Made by a program: the position numbers and the translations under genes
Part shown: positions 49,933-60,679 of the stretch, piece by piece
Position numbering within the stretch: position 1 is the first letter of the stretch
Layout: each line of letters starts with the position of its first letter
Source of the DNA: Oscillospiraceae bacterium
GTDB taxonomy: Bacteria; Bacillota; Clostridia; Oscillospirales; Oscillospiraceae
Direction of reading: 5' to 3'
Length of the DNA: 64,000 nucleotides
Assembly (NCBI GenBank): GCA_910575815.1
Contig: CAJTFN010000013.1
Span: forward strand, 62,001 to 126,000
Notes under the pieces: generated by a model
What the model was told of the DNA's origin: nothing
The model's database searches: none
Seen by the model: only the letters and a program-made list of their open reading frames with translations

Positions 49933-50721
49933 TTAACGAAAACAAATGAAAATGCGGACTTTTATCACGCTGTCAGCCTGAGCGGAGGGAAAGACAGTTC
50001 CGCGCTCCTTTTGCTGATGATGGAAAAGGAAATGCCCATTGACTGCGTTCTCTATGCGGATACGGGCATGGAATTTCCTGAGATGGAGGCCCATATCGCC
50101 AAATTGGACGATCTTCTCTATCGGGAACGCGGCATCCATATCATCACCCTGCGACACCCCCATGGCTTTGAATGGATGATGTTTGATGTTCCCCAGCAGC
50201 AGAAACGGGCCATAGAGCGCCGAATTGCCAACGGCCAACCGCTGACGGGCTACGGTTGGCCGGGAATGACCGTGCGCTGGTGTACTGGCCAGCTCAAGAC
50301 GCACCTGATTTCCAAAGAGGTCAACCGGCTGAAGAAGGAGCAGAATGCCCTGCACTATATTGGCATCGCCGCCGATGAAGCCCACCGCTGTAAAGACGAT
50401 CCGCAGAACCGCTATCCCCTGGTAGAGTGGAAAATCACCGAAGCCCAGGCGTTGCAGATTTGTTATAGCCGGGGCTTTGAGTTTGGCGGGCTGTACGATA
50501 TTTACCGCCGCGCCTCCTGCTGGTGCTGCCCTCTGCAACGGATTGACGAACTGCGGAAACTGCGAATTCATCACCCGGAGCTGTGGGCGCGGCTGCGGGA
50601 TATGGACAATCGGGCGCTGGCCATGTTCGGCCCTGGCCCTCTAGGGCAGTTCAAGAAGGATTGGAGCGTGGAACGGCTGGAGGAACGCTTTGCCCGTGAG
50701 GAAAAGGCAGGGCGCAAGTGA
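49933..50721 (+). CDS. Phosphoadenosine phosphosulfate reductase-family protein, start disturbed
   Basis: About 260 residues of the PAPS reductase/ATP pyrophosphatase family. The PP-loop SLSGGKDSSALLLL is at the very start; then YADTGMEFPEME, RHPHGFEWMMFD, WPGMTVRWCTGQLK and a C-terminal CWCCPLQR cysteine cluster. In mobile elements such proteins occur often; substrate unknown. The good start signal (GGAGGA-ATG at 49929) is in a different frame from the PP-loop, and no ATG/GTG/TTG in the right frame precedes it, so a one-base shift after the first codons is likely. Without it, translation from TTG 50011 would lose the PP-loop. Confidence 0.8.
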   Translation, partial: LTKTNENADFYHAVSLSGGKDSSALLLLMMEKEMPIDCVLYADTGMEFPEMEAHIAKLDDLLYRERGIHIITLRHPHGFEWMMFDVPQQQKRAIERRIANGQPLTGYGWPGMTVRWCTGQLKTHLISKEVNRLKKEQNALHYIGIAADEAHRCKDDPQNRYPLVEWKITEAQALQICYSRGFEFGGLYDIYRRASCWCCPLQRIDELRKLRIHHPELWARLRDMDNRALAMFGPGPLGQFKKDWSVERLEERFAREEKAGRK

Positions 50722-50807
50722 CACATCACCTTCTCCGCCATCGGGTAGTCCCACCTTGATTTTTCCCGCTCATATAACACAAAATTACGAAAAGGAGGCA
50801 GGCCCTT

Positions 50808-51128
50808 ATGAACTATGAAATAAAGCGTCCGCTGATGAAAGTGATCGACAAATGCCTGCTGGACCACGCTGCCGCTGTCGGCACAAAAGAGGGCGGGCCG
50901 GACATTGAAGATGTGTACCGGCTGCAAAACTTGTCTAAAATTCACTACTATTTGAAGGAGGATCATAACTTTCTGGCCGATGAGGTAACAGCCCTGCTGC
51001 AATTTGCTGACCCGCTGACCGTGGCGCTGGAGTGCTGGAAAGAACAGGACCACCCATCCGTGTCCAGAATGTTCACCGGCGTATCGGTGGTCCTACCGGA
51101 AACAGGCCGGGTGCCAGAGGCGGTGTGA
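50808..51128 (+). CDS. Unknown element protein, 3' end altered by a junction
   Basis: A 106-residue frame behind AAAGGAGG. Residues 1-82 (YEIKRPLMKVIDKCLLDHAA; FLADEVTALLQFADPLTVAL) form a helical protein resembling small DUF3848-like element proteins, with low certainty. From about 51053 the codons run antisense through the end of the large surface gene, so the last 25 residues are not native. It follows the PAPS-reductase-family gene and probably forms an operon with it. Confidence 0.65.
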   Translation: MNYEIKRPLMKVIDKCLLDHAAAVGTKEGGPDIEDVYRLQNLSKIHYYLKEDHNFLADEVTALLQFADPLTVALECWKEQDHPSVSRMFTGVSVVLPETGRVPEAV

Positions 51129-54100
51129 TTTTCGTCCTCGGCCATGCGGACCAGGATTGTATAGCTCTTGTCAGCGTCCAGCCCGCTGAAGGTATTGCCG
51201 GTCTGCCATGTGGTGCCGCCGTCAATACTGTACTCTGCGCCGGGAATAGCGGAGACGGTCAGCGAATGGGAAGAACTGCTTTCCAGAGAAGCCATGGGCG
51301 TATCCTGCCCAGCCTTGCGGATGGTCAGGGTGGCGGAGTAGTTACCAGCCGCCAGGGTGTGATTGGCGTCCGGGGAGAAAATGGCGGTCACATGGTAAAC
51401 TCCGGCGTTGGTGGGAGCGGAGGTACTCTCCACGCCGTCCGCGCCAGTGTAGGTCAGGGCAACGGAGGAAATGCCCTCAATGCCGTCCGCCCCGTGGTAA
51501 CGCTGGGGGGCGCCGGTGTAGGTGACAGTCTCATCCTTCAGCACGGGCCGGACCGTCCCGGCCTCGCCGGAGGCGCGGGTGATATGCAGCACCGGGGCGG
51601 GCAGGGTTTCGGGCAGCTTATACCCCTCTGCCGCCACAAAGTCAATGTTGACCACATAATCGCCCACGGTGACAGGCGGGGTAGCAATGCCGTCATAGCC
51701 GGTGATGGTCATGGAGGCGATGCCGGGGTTGGACTTCGGCAGCGTATAGGTCTGCGCGTGGCCGGTGTACTCCACCGTCTGATCCGCGAACCGCTCAAAG
51801 GTGACGGTGGTTTTCTCCGTGGCCCGCATGGTGGAGGGACCTTCCAGCTCTTTATAACAGGCCGTCTCCACCGCCTTGACCTTGATCTCATAGGTGGTGT
51901 CCCGGTTCAGGCCGGTGAAGGTGTCGGTAGTCTGCCACGTCACACCGCCGTCAATGGAATAGGCCATGCCGTCCACCACATCAATGGTGATGGAGGAATC
52001 CGTCACGCCAGTGACTACGGGGGCCAGGGGCTTGGCGGGAGTAGCCTTGTTGATGGTCAGGGTGGCGTACTGCGGCTGCAATTCCTCATATCCGCTCTGC
52101 ATGGTGTAGCTGACCTTCACATTGTAAACGCCGGGATTGGTGGGCGGCTCGGTGGTGGGACCGTAGGCGGTGCCATTGGTCCCGGTGAAGGTCTGCACCA
52201 CCTGAGTGCATTCGGCGGGAACATCCGCAACCAGCGATTTCGGCGTCCCGTCATAGGTATAGACGGCGGACTGGACTGTCCCAGCGGAGGCGTTCTGCCG
52301 GGTGGTGCGGATAATGGCGGAGGAAGTGGGGCTTTCCTCATGGTTGCGATCTCCGGGATACTTAGCCAGGATGGTATAGGCCGTGTCCGGGGTCAGGCCC
52401 TCAAAAATGGTACTGGCCTGCCACGTCTTGCCCCCATCAATGGAAAACACCGCCCCAGGAATGGCGGTGACGGTGATGGAGTTGGTGGCGGTATTGCTGG
52501 CACGGGGCGGGTTGGGGGCGTTCTGCTCCACCTTCGTGATGGTCAGCGTGGAAGTGACCGGGTCCAGGGGAGCGGTCCCTGCCTGCATGGTGAAGCTGAC
52601 GGTCACAGGATAGGTCCCCGCGTTGGTGGGGGCGGCGGTGGTGGTCTGGCCGTCCACGGTATAGGTCACGGTGGACTTGGTAACGTGGGAGATGGCCGGG
52701 ACCTGATAGGCGATGGGACTGCCGGTGTAGGGGTGGGTCTGCGGCTGAAGGACCGCGTTCAAATCTTCGGGGTCCACGGTGGTGTACTCGGTGGAGAACT
52801 GCGCGGAGACGGCGGGAGAAGCGTTATAGTTGCCGTCCTCGGTGGCTTTCAGCCGCTGATAGAGGGTGTAGCCGGTGCCAGCGTCCAGATTTTTGAACAC
52901 AGGGCTGTCCTGCCACACCTTCCCGTCCATACTGTACTCGGCGTTCTCCACCGTATTCAGCGTCAGGGAGTTGGTGTCGGATGCCGCCAGCGTGGGCGCG
53001 GGACAGGTCTGCGCCGCCTTTTCAATCACATACTGCGCGGTTACGCTGGAGAGCTGGGGATAACCCGGCTCCATGACAAAGGAGACAGTGGCGCTGTAGC
53101 TGCCCGCGTTCACCGGGGCGGCGGAACTGCTGTAAGGCCGTCCATTGTTGGCCGTTCCTTTATAGGCCACGGCAACGGACCGGATGCCGTCCGGCAGTCC
53201 GGGCAGGGGCAGGGCGGTGGACTGCCCATCATAGGTCTTGACGTAGTCGCTGACGGTGGGGGCCTCCACCGTGCCATAGGTCAGGTTGACCGTGGCGGTG
53301 ACAGCGGGGATATTGTCGCCGGAGAGCTGGGGGAACCGGGAGAGGTTCAGCGTCCCCCGAACCGTCTGCGTCAGGGCATAGGGGTCATAGCCGGTACTGC
53401 TCCATGTGACGGGAACGCCGGTGACGGTCTGGGCGTTGCCGGTGCCGCCCTCGGCCACAACAGAGACGGTGGAGGGCAGGCCCAGCTTATTGAACGCCGT
53501 CCCCATGGGAGCGGTCCGCACCACTTCCTCAATGCTGAGAATGGGCCGGGGAATCACGGTCACGGGGATGGTAGCACGCCCGAAAGATGCGCCGCCCTTG
53601 GTGATAACCGCCTGGACCTCGGTGGTTCCGGGCTTGCTGGAATTGAAACCGGCATAGCTGGGGTCAATGGTCCAGGTGTAGGGAGAAGCATACACGCTGT
53701 TGCCGGTGGTCAGCCTCACCGCCTGGACTGTATCGCCCACATAAATCCGATTGGTGGCGGGGAAAATCCAGGCCAGAGAGTAGACAGTGTTATATTTGCC
53801 GTCCTCGGTCCGCCAGACGTAGTTATCATCCGTGATGGTCGCGCCGATGGCATAGGGACCAGCAGCCACGGGCCGGGTGACGGGGGCGGCGGTGTCCACC
53901 GTCAGCTCCCCGTCCTCAACCTTCACCTGACAGGCGGAGAGGACGGCGGGAACGGAAACGCCGTTCACGTCCAGATAGGTGACGGTTTTGCCATCCAGCA
54001 GACTGTTCCCGTCATAGATTTTGCTGTCAAATTCAGCCGTCCAGGGGACGGCCTTGGGGTAGACCAGCAGCCGCTCCGCCGTCCGCAGCTCCACATTGTC

Positions 54101-54643
54101 ATAGATGGCGCTGTCCACGGTGATGATAATGCCATAGGAGCCGGGAGCGGTGACGGACACATGGTTGTCCAGCGTAGTGCCCACATAGCGGTGGAAAGCC
54201 GGGGCCACGTTGTAGACTACCGTGTAGGCGTTCCCGCTGTACTCCACGCCCGTGGTAGTGGCGGAGAGATAGGCCGGGTCCAGGGTAAACGCGCTCCGGG
54301 TCAGGGCGGGGACGTTGATCTGCGCCCAGCTTCCGCAGGTGTCGCAGGTGTACTTGACCCGCCCGCCAGCGGAGGCGGTGGCCTTGACAATATCCGGGTT
54401 CAGCTCCGCGCCGGAGAGACAGCGGTGAGCAGCCGCAACACCGCCGTTGTCCTCATCGGTGAAATCCACCATGAGATAGACGGGGTTCTTGTCTGGGGCC
54501 GTGTAGTGGGAATCCGGCGCAGGCCATGTGGTGGGGTCATCATTTGTGGTGGCGGCAAACGCCTGGGCGGGCAGCAGGGCCACGCTCAGGCAGAACGCCA
54601 GGATCATGCTCATTACACGGGAAAGGTTTTTCGTTTTTCGCAT
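50963..54643 (-). pseudogene. Giant secreted repeat protein, C-terminus cut off
   Basis: ATG 54643 (behind AAGGAG) opens a signal peptide (MRKTKNLSRVMSMILAFCLS ... AFAA). Native sequence runs about 1,196 codons to 51056: an N-terminal unknown region (1-430), then MBG/YDG-like and fibronectin-like repeats of about 85 residues, each with YSIDGGxTWQ and YxILVR motifs. After ILDTDG the frame runs through foreign DNA to a stop at 50963. No SLH or sortase anchor is left. Its natural continuation appears to be the SLH fragment at 48352-49860; joined, the protein has about 1,700 residues, near the size of its neighbour. Confidence 0.88.
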
Positions 54644-54660
54644 AGGCAAATCTCCTTATC

Positions 54661-57600
54661 TTAAAAATCAAATACGATGGAATAGGTGATGTTGCTCTTG
54701 TTATACATACAGTCGTGGTTCGTATAGTAATAGAACCGCATCTGCGTATAGGTGCCGGTGGGCAGCTTGCCGGAGAGGGTCACGCCGTTGTTGGTTTCCT
54801 TGTAGGCGATCTGGTCCCATTGGCCGGTGCGAATGTTATAGGCTTCTACTTTGCCGTAGTCGCTGCCATTGTGGCCGCTGACGGCGGGAACATCAAAGGT
54901 GTACTCGGTGATGTAACCGTAGATCGTCTCCCCATTGTCCTGGAAATTGATGCCGGTTTCCTCAATGAAGGAGTTGGCGGAGGTCAGGGTCATGCCGCCG
55001 CCCACATCATCCGCCACAAAGAACACGATAGCGGACCAGGGAGAAGCGGCCCCGTAAGCGTCAACAGCTCTGCACTTCACCAGATGCTTTCCGTAGCCAT
55101 AGGTGGTGGTTTCCTTGTCCCTGCCGTCCCATTCATAAGTAATAGCGTCCCCTTCCGGGTCGGTGGAGCTGGCGGTGATCGTCACCGCTTGGCTGGGCCG
55201 CACCACGCCGTTGGCGGGGTTCCGGGAGATCACGGGCTTGCTGGGAGCCTGATTGACAAATTCAATGGTTTTCTCCTGCCAGGGAGAGGCCGCACCGTAG
55301 GAATCCACCGCCCGCACCCGAATGGTATGGGAGCCATTTCGGGAATACCAGCCGGAGGAAATGTAGTCCCCGCCCCATTCCAGCCGGACCGTATCGCCGT
55401 CCGGGTCACTGGCGGTGGCGGAGACATTGGCAAAGAAGTTATTGCCGCTGGTCTGCCGGGTTACGCTGGCGGTGAAGCTGGTGATAACAGGAGCGTTGTT
55501 GATGAACTCAATCGTCCGGCTCTCCCAGGCGGAGGCCGCGCCCCACTCATCCACAGCACGGACGCGGATGGTGTGCGTACCGACTTCGTAATAGCCGTCC
55601 TGCTGGTACTCGCTGCTCCATTCCAGATGTACAGCGTCCCCGTCCGAGTCGGAGGCCACAGCGTTGAGATCGGCGTAGAAGCGGCCATCCTTCATGTTCC
55701 GGGTGGCGTTGGCGGTAAAGCTCTCAATGATTGGGGCGGTATTGGTAACGGTAATATTGGCAAAGCCGCTGGTCAGGTTGCCCGCATCATCCCGCACAGT
55801 GGCAGTGATGGTGTAGGTTCCCTCGCTGAACATTGCCAGAGTGCCGCCGTCATTGTCCAGGGCGGACAGATCAATGATGCAGGCCGCGCCGTCCTTCTGC
55901 GCGGACCATGTGATCTTCGCACCGTCAGGATTGAACAGCTTATCCATGACCACGGGAACGCGGTTGCCCACATACTCCATATTCGCCATGGAGAATTGCA
56001 GGGAGCCTACCGGCAGGACGGTGATGGTGTCGCTGGCGGTGAAGGTCCGGCCCAGGCCGTCCCGGAGTGTACCAATCAGCCGGAACTCTCCGCCCTGGGT
56101 GAACTGAATCGCACCGCCCAGGTTGTTGAGGTCCCCGGTGACATAGGTGGAGAGGTCTGCGGGCTTGCCGTCCTTCTCCAAGGACCACTCCACAGGCAGC
56201 TCAATGTTATTGCCCAGGGTCCGCACCTGTACCGTCTCGCCGGTGTAGACCTGCCGCTCCACCATATCCACCTGCAATTCCTGATCGGCCAGAACCTCAA
56301 TGCTGGGACCGTCAAAGGAGAACACCCGCCCGGTGGGGTCGGTGATCTCACAGCCGAGGGTGAACACGCCCGCGTGTTTGATACGGATGTCGCCGGGATT
56401 GGTGGTCAGGTTTCCGGCAACGTAGGTCCCCCAATTCTGACGGAGGCCGTAGGTGTCATCAATGTGCCACTTGACGGCGGCATCCTCCACCACGTTCTTG
56501 GATTCAACGGCCACGGTAAAGGTGCTGTCCGTGTGGGCGTAGTTGGGCATCGTCCAGGCCACGGTGGGAATGGGATAGACGGTGAACGCCTGCTCATAGG
56601 AATAGCTGCGGCCTCCCGCATCCTTGAAACTGGCGGTCAGCTTATACTCGCCCGCCTGCTTGAATTGGACTTTCCCGCCGTCAGCGGTCAGTTCCCCGGT
56701 CACATAGTCGGAGACAGGGACATTCTCGCCGTTCCGGGTCAGGGACCAGCGCAGGGGGTTCTCGCCCAATTCCTCAAAGCCTGTCACCAGCGTGACAACA
56801 GAATCGGTGTGGAACATTTTGGGCAGATAGAAGCCGGACACGCCCACGGGGTAAATCTGGATGGAAGCCGTGGCGGTGGTGACACGGCCCAGCTCATCCG
56901 TCACACTGGCGGTGAAGGTGTAAAGCCCCGCTTCGGGGAAGAAGCCATGCCCGCCCCTGGCGGTCAGGGCAAAGGGCGGCACGATCTCTTTGCCGTCCCG
57001 CAGGACCGTCCAGACCACTTCATTACTGCCCAGGTTCTCGCAGGTCAGCTTCACATCCTCCGACGTATCGGTGTGGCTCATGTCACCGGCAGAGAGGGAT
57101 AGGCCCACAACGGGGTAAATGCGGATGGTCTGCGAACAGCTATACTCCCGGCTCAGCGCGTCCACAGCGGATGCAGTCAGGGTGTAGGTGCCTACTTCGG
57201 GGAAACGAACCTTGCCGCCCAGGTTCCCCAGGTCGCCCAGCATGGAGCCGGTCAGGGAAACCGCCGCGCCGTCCTTCGTCAGCGTCCACGTCACATTCCG
57301 ACCCTGCAAATCGGAGGTCAGGAGGTCCACGGGAGTGCTGCTGTCCGTCCACGCGGCGGCGGGGAGGGTAAAGTCCAGTCCCGCCACAGGGTAGACCATG
57401 ACCGTGACGGCAGGAGCGGCGAATACCCGCCCGGTGGGGTCCGTCACGCTGGCGGAAATGTCATAGGCCCCGGCGCTGGTGATCTGGATGGTGCCGCCGT
57501 TGTCCGTCAGATTGCCGGTGTACTCCATAGCAGCAGAGGGGGCATTGGACGGCGTGATCTTCCAGACCACGGGCAGGGCGGTGTCCTTTTCCAGCGTGAC

Positions 57601-60222
57601 GCTGATCTGCTCATCCGTATGAGTGGCGGCATCCGCCGTCAGGGTCAGGGAGAGGACGGGATAAACCTCAATCGCCTGCTCGTAAGTGAACGCACGGCCC
57701 AGGCTGTCCGTCGCGGAGGCAGTCAGGACGTTGGTGCCGGTCTGGAGGAATTTCACGCTCCCCCCGGCGTTGTCGAGGGTTCCGGCAATACCAGCAGAGA
57801 GGGAAACGGGCTGGCCGTCTACGGTCAGGGACCACTCAATCCTGCTGTCTCCCACATTTTCGGAGGTCATTTTCACCTTTGCCGTCTCGTCCGGGTGGGC
57901 GAACTCCGGGAGCTGGAAAGACCGGCTCATGGTGTCCCACACGCTGATCGTCTCGCTGGTGCTGAACGTCCGGCCCAGGCCGTCCGTGACACTGGCGGTT
58001 ACGGTGTAGTTACCGGCAGAGGGGAAGGTGATCTCGCCGCCGCTGTTGGTCAGGGCGTTCTCAACCACAGCGCCATCCTCGGAGGTCACTTCCCACGCCA
58101 CGTCCAGGTCAGTTCCGGAGAGGCTGACGGCGGCAGGCTGGTCAACGTGGGCCGTCTCCGGCGCGTCCAGGGTCAGGACGATCACGGGATAGACATCCAG
58201 CGGCAGGGCGGCGGTGTACTCCTTCCCCGGCTCATCCGTGACGGTGACAGTCAGGACATAGGCCCCAGCTCCGTCAAAGGCCAGCTTACCGCCGTGATCG
58301 TCCAGAGAAACGGGAACACCCTCGCCGTCATGGGTCAAGGCCCATGCAACAGTCGAGGGTGTTCCATGCTCCACGGTCAAGCTGATCGCCGCCGCTTCGT
58401 CCTCATGCAGTTTTTCCAGGTCGGAGGTCAAGGAGAGGGACAGGTTCGGGATAACCTTGATTGTCACGGGTTCGGAAGAAAACTCCCGGCCCTGGGCATC
58501 CTTGGCGATAGCGGTGAGGATGTAGTCCCCAGCACCGTCAAAGGTGAGTGTCCCGCCGTTGGCGGAGAGGGTCACGGGAACCTCCTTGCCGTCCCTGGTC
58601 AGTGTCCAGCGGACGGAATCGGGCTTGCCGCCCTCCATCGTCAGGCCGATCTCCGCCGTCTCGCCGTCATGCACCTTGTCCGCGCTGGCGGTCAGGTTAG
58701 GGACGATTACCGGCAGGATGGTGATAGACTGGCTGGCGGTGTACTGCTTCCCGGCGGCGTCCGTGAGGGTGGCCGTCAGGGTGTACTTGCCCGTCTCGGC
58801 CAGAGCCAGAGTGCCGCCCTCCTTGGTGAAGCTGGCGAGGGGCTGGTTTGCGCCGTCCTTCATCAGCGTCCAGACCACGGAGCCGGTCAGGTCATTCTTG
58901 GTCAGCAGCTTCACATCCTCCGCCCGGTCGGTGTAGCCATACTCCGGCAGGGAAAAGGCAATGTCCCCGATGGGCAGTACCTCCACAGCCTTCTCGCAGT
59001 AGGCTTTGCCGCCGCTGTTCTCCACGGTGCCGCGCAGCACATACCGCCCAGCCGCCATGAAGTAGCAGATGCCGCCGTCTTTGGTGAAGCCCTCCGGCAT
59101 GGCGATAGATTTCCCGTCACGGGTCAGCTCCCAGGTGACGGCCTCCGCGCCGGTGAGCGTGGTTTTCACGGAGATGGAATCCCCCACATACCGATACGCC
59201 GGGAGGTCAAAAGTAATGGCGGGCTTGTCGGCCTTGTCGGTGAAGATCACCTGATTGCCCTTGTCCATGCCGCTGGGGTAAACGGTGGAGCAGTCCTTCT
59301 CGGACAGCTCCGTGGCCGCAGCGTCAAAGACCACCTGCACCGGGCCGTCATTCCGGGGCGTGACTACGCCCGCAACGGTGGATTTTCCGGTGATGTTGAC
59401 GGCGGAGCCGCCCCATACCACCAGCCGTCCCTTGACGGTGATGTTATTGAGGTCCAGGGCGTTCTCCCCCAGACCGTTGGCGAGAATCAGGTCGCTTTCA
59501 AACACAGCGTCCTTGATGCTTACCGCGCCCCGCACCAGGACCGTGTCCCGGTAGGTGCCGGTGAGATCACCGGAATCATGGACACTCTGGAAGATATTGC
59601 TCATGATCTGCGCCATCTCCGCCCTGGTGATCTGGCCCTTGGGGTTCAGCCGCCCGTCACGGTAGCCGCTGACATAGCCGCGTTCCACCATGGCGGCAAC
59701 GCTGTCCGCCGCCCATGCGCCTACCTGGTTCCGGTCCGGGAACCGGGCCAGGACGGAATTACCGGCAGAGGACAGGCAAACCGTCCGGGCCAGCACCACC
59801 ATGGCCTGTTCGCGGGTGATATTCTCATTCGGCCCCATGCGGCTGCTGGAATACCCGGCAAAGGTCCCCATGTGGACCGCCTGAGCGATGTAGTCATGAT
59901 ACCAGCTCCCACGGGGCACGTCTGTATAGCGGGAGATGTTGGCGCTCTTGTAGGTGCCAAACAGCCGGTCTATCATAGCGGCCATCTGTGCGCGGGTGAG
60001 ATAGCCGTCCGGGTTCAGCTTGTCCTCGGACGTACCCACCAGCACACCGTTGTCCACCGCCCACGTCAGGGCTTCATAGGCCCAATGGCCGTAGGCGTCG
60101 CCGTAGTCGGTTATTTTTCTCCTATCGGCGGCGTGGGCGTTGACCGCTAAAAGGCTAATCATCATGACCGCCGCCAGGAACAGAGAAAAGAATCGCTTTA
60201 GATTGGGAAATTTGATGCTCAT
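54661..60222 (-). CDS. Giant SLH-anchored surface protein with Ig/PKD-like repeats
   Basis: A 1,853-residue secreted protein. Signal peptide (FFSLFLAAVMMISLLAVNAHA), three N-terminal SLH domains (about 40-215: YLTRAQMAAMIDRLFG; NITREQAMVVLARTV; QITRAEMAQIMSNIF), a beta-helix-like piece, then some twelve Ig-like repeats of about 85-95 residues (GGTLxFxxAGxYxLTAxxxD). Near 1,480-1,730 three PKD-like domains carry SDSDGDAVHLEW-type calcium sites, and a C-terminal jelly-roll-like domain ends the protein. It coats the cell or binds host or diet polymers. ATG 60222 follows AAAGGAGGCAGC. It is 17 bases upstream of the cut surface gene. Confidence 0.92.
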   Translation of the reverse strand: MSIKFPNLKRFFSLFLAAVMMISLLAVNAHAADRRKITDYGDAYGHWAYEALTWAVDNGVLVGTSEDKLNPDGYLTRAQMAAMIDRLFGTYKSANISRYTDVPRGSWYHDYIAQAVHMGTFAGYSSSRMGPNENITREQAMVVLARTVCLSSAGNSVLARFPDRNQVGAWAADSVAAMVERGYVSGYRDGRLNPKGQITRAEMAQIMSNIFQSVHDSGDLTGTYRDTVLVRGAVSIKDAVFESDLILANGLGENALDLNNITVKGRLVVWGGSAVNITGKSTVAGVVTPRNDGPVQVVFDAAATELSEKDCSTVYPSGMDKGNQVIFTDKADKPAITFDLPAYRYVGDSISVKTTLTGAEAVTWELTRDGKSIAMPEGFTKDGGICYFMAAGRYVLRGTVENSGGKAYCEKAVEVLPIGDIAFSLPEYGYTDRAEDVKLLTKNDLTGSVVWTLMKDGANQPLASFTKEGGTLALAETGKYTLTATLTDAAGKQYTASQSITILPVIVPNLTASADKVHDGETAEIGLTMEGGKPDSVRWTLTRDGKEVPVTLSANGGTLTFDGAGDYILTAIAKDAQGREFSSEPVTIKVIPNLSLSLTSDLEKLHEDEAAAISLTVEHGTPSTVAWALTHDGEGVPVSLDDHGGKLAFDGAGAYVLTVTVTDEPGKEYTAALPLDVYPVIVLTLDAPETAHVDQPAAVSLSGTDLDVAWEVTSEDGAVVENALTNSGGEITFPSAGNYTVTASVTDGLGRTFSTSETISVWDTMSRSFQLPEFAHPDETAKVKMTSENVGDSRIEWSLTVDGQPVSLSAGIAGTLDNAGGSVKFLQTGTNVLTASATDSLGRAFTYEQAIEVYPVLSLTLTADAATHTDEQISVTLEKDTALPVVWKITPSNAPSAAMEYTGNLTDNGGTIQITSAGAYDISASVTDPTGRVFAAPAVTVMVYPVAGLDFTLPAAAWTDSSTPVDLLTSDLQGRNVTWTLTKDGAAVSLTGSMLGDLGNLGGKVRFPEVGTYTLTASAVDALSREYSCSQTIRIYPVVGLSLSAGDMSHTDTSEDVKLTCENLGSNEVVWTVLRDGKEIVPPFALTARGGHGFFPEAGLYTFTASVTDELGRVTTATASIQIYPVGVSGFYLPKMFHTDSVVTLVTGFEELGENPLRWSLTRNGENVPVSDYVTGELTADGGKVQFKQAGEYKLTASFKDAGGRSYSYEQAFTVYPIPTVAWTMPNYAHTDSTFTVAVESKNVVEDAAVKWHIDDTYGLRQNWGTYVAGNLTTNPGDIRIKHAGVFTLGCEITDPTGRVFSFDGPSIEVLADQELQVDMVERQVYTGETVQVRTLGNNIELPVEWSLEKDGKPADLSTYVTGDLNNLGGAIQFTQGGEFRLIGTLRDGLGRTFTASDTITVLPVGSLQFSMANMEYVGNRVPVVMDKLFNPDGAKITWSAQKDGAACIIDLSALDNDGGTLAMFSEGTYTITATVRDDAGNLTSGFANITVTNTAPIIESFTANATRNMKDGRFYADLNAVASDSDGDAVHLEWSSEYQQDGYYEVGTHTIRVRAVDEWGAASAWESRTIEFINNAPVITSFTASVTRQTSGNNFFANVSATASDPDGDTVRLEWGGDYISSGWYSRNGSHTIRVRAVDSYGAASPWQEKTIEFVNQAPSKPVISRNPANGVVRPSQAVTITASSTDPEGDAITYEWDGRDKETTTYGYGKHLVKCRAVDAYGAASPWSAIVFFVADDVGGGMTLTSANSFIEETGINFQDNGETIYGYITEYTFDVPAVSGHNGSDYGKVEAYNIRTGQWDQIAYKETNNGVTLSGKLPTGTYTQMRFYYYTNHDCMYNKSNITYSIVFDF

Positions 60223-60307
60223 GCTGCCTCCTTTCAGATTTTGGATTTTCCGGGGTGTGCTATGTACTAAGGCGGGACCAGCAGGCGGCGGAGCAGATGG
60301 CGGGCTG

Positions 60308-60649
60308 TCAATCCTTATCGCCTCCTTCCGGGCCGGACGTGGCGAAGTAGGCTTCAAATTCCCGCTGCTGGGCGGGGGTCAGGGAGGTAAAGTGTTCCCC
60401 CTCGAAGCCGCACAGCAGGAACGTCCCGGCGATAAAGTCCCCGCTGTCCGTGGGATTCTCCCGGTTGGGCATGAGTTTCATGTTCTTGCCCTCGCCGTTG
60501 CAGATCAGCATGACCCGCTGGGGCAGATAGCACCCGGCCTCGATGGGTCCGCCCACAATCTGCTGAAAGGCTTCCAGCGTATCCTCCACCTGGATGGGGC
60601 GAGGAGCCTCGCAGGGTTCTACCACCAGAATGTCGATTTTGTTTGCCAT
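60308..60649 (-). CDS. DUF3846 domain-containing protein
   Basis: A 113-residue protein with the DUF3846 pattern: ILVVEPCEAPRPIQVEDTLE, GGPIEAGCYLPQRVMLICNG, NRENPTDSGDFIAGTFLLCG and a C-terminal TSLTPAQQREFEAYF. Common in clostridial conjugative elements after repA; function unknown, with a possible antirestriction or plasmid-maintenance link in relatives. Confidence 0.87.
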   Translation of the reverse strand: MANKIDILVVEPCEAPRPIQVEDTLEAFQQIVGGPIEAGCYLPQRVMLICNGEGKNMKLMPNRENPTDSGDFIAGTFLLCGFEGEHFTSLTPAQQREFEAYFATSGPEGGDKD

Positions 60650-60679
60650 ACAGAAAATCCTCCTTCGTTTCTCCGGTTG

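Noticed and set aside
51032..54664. Plus-strand open frame of over 1,200 codons antisense to the giant surface gene
   Set aside because: Glycine- and arginine-rich composition without domains; it mirrors the GC-rich codon pattern of the minus-strand gene, which has a signal peptide, repeats and a ribosome site.
57619..60150. Plus-strand open frame of over 800 codons opposite the SLH protein (also 54715-57102)
   Set aside because: Same artefact: antisense of regular Ig-like repeat codons. The minus strand has SLH motifs and Ig-like repeats in order.
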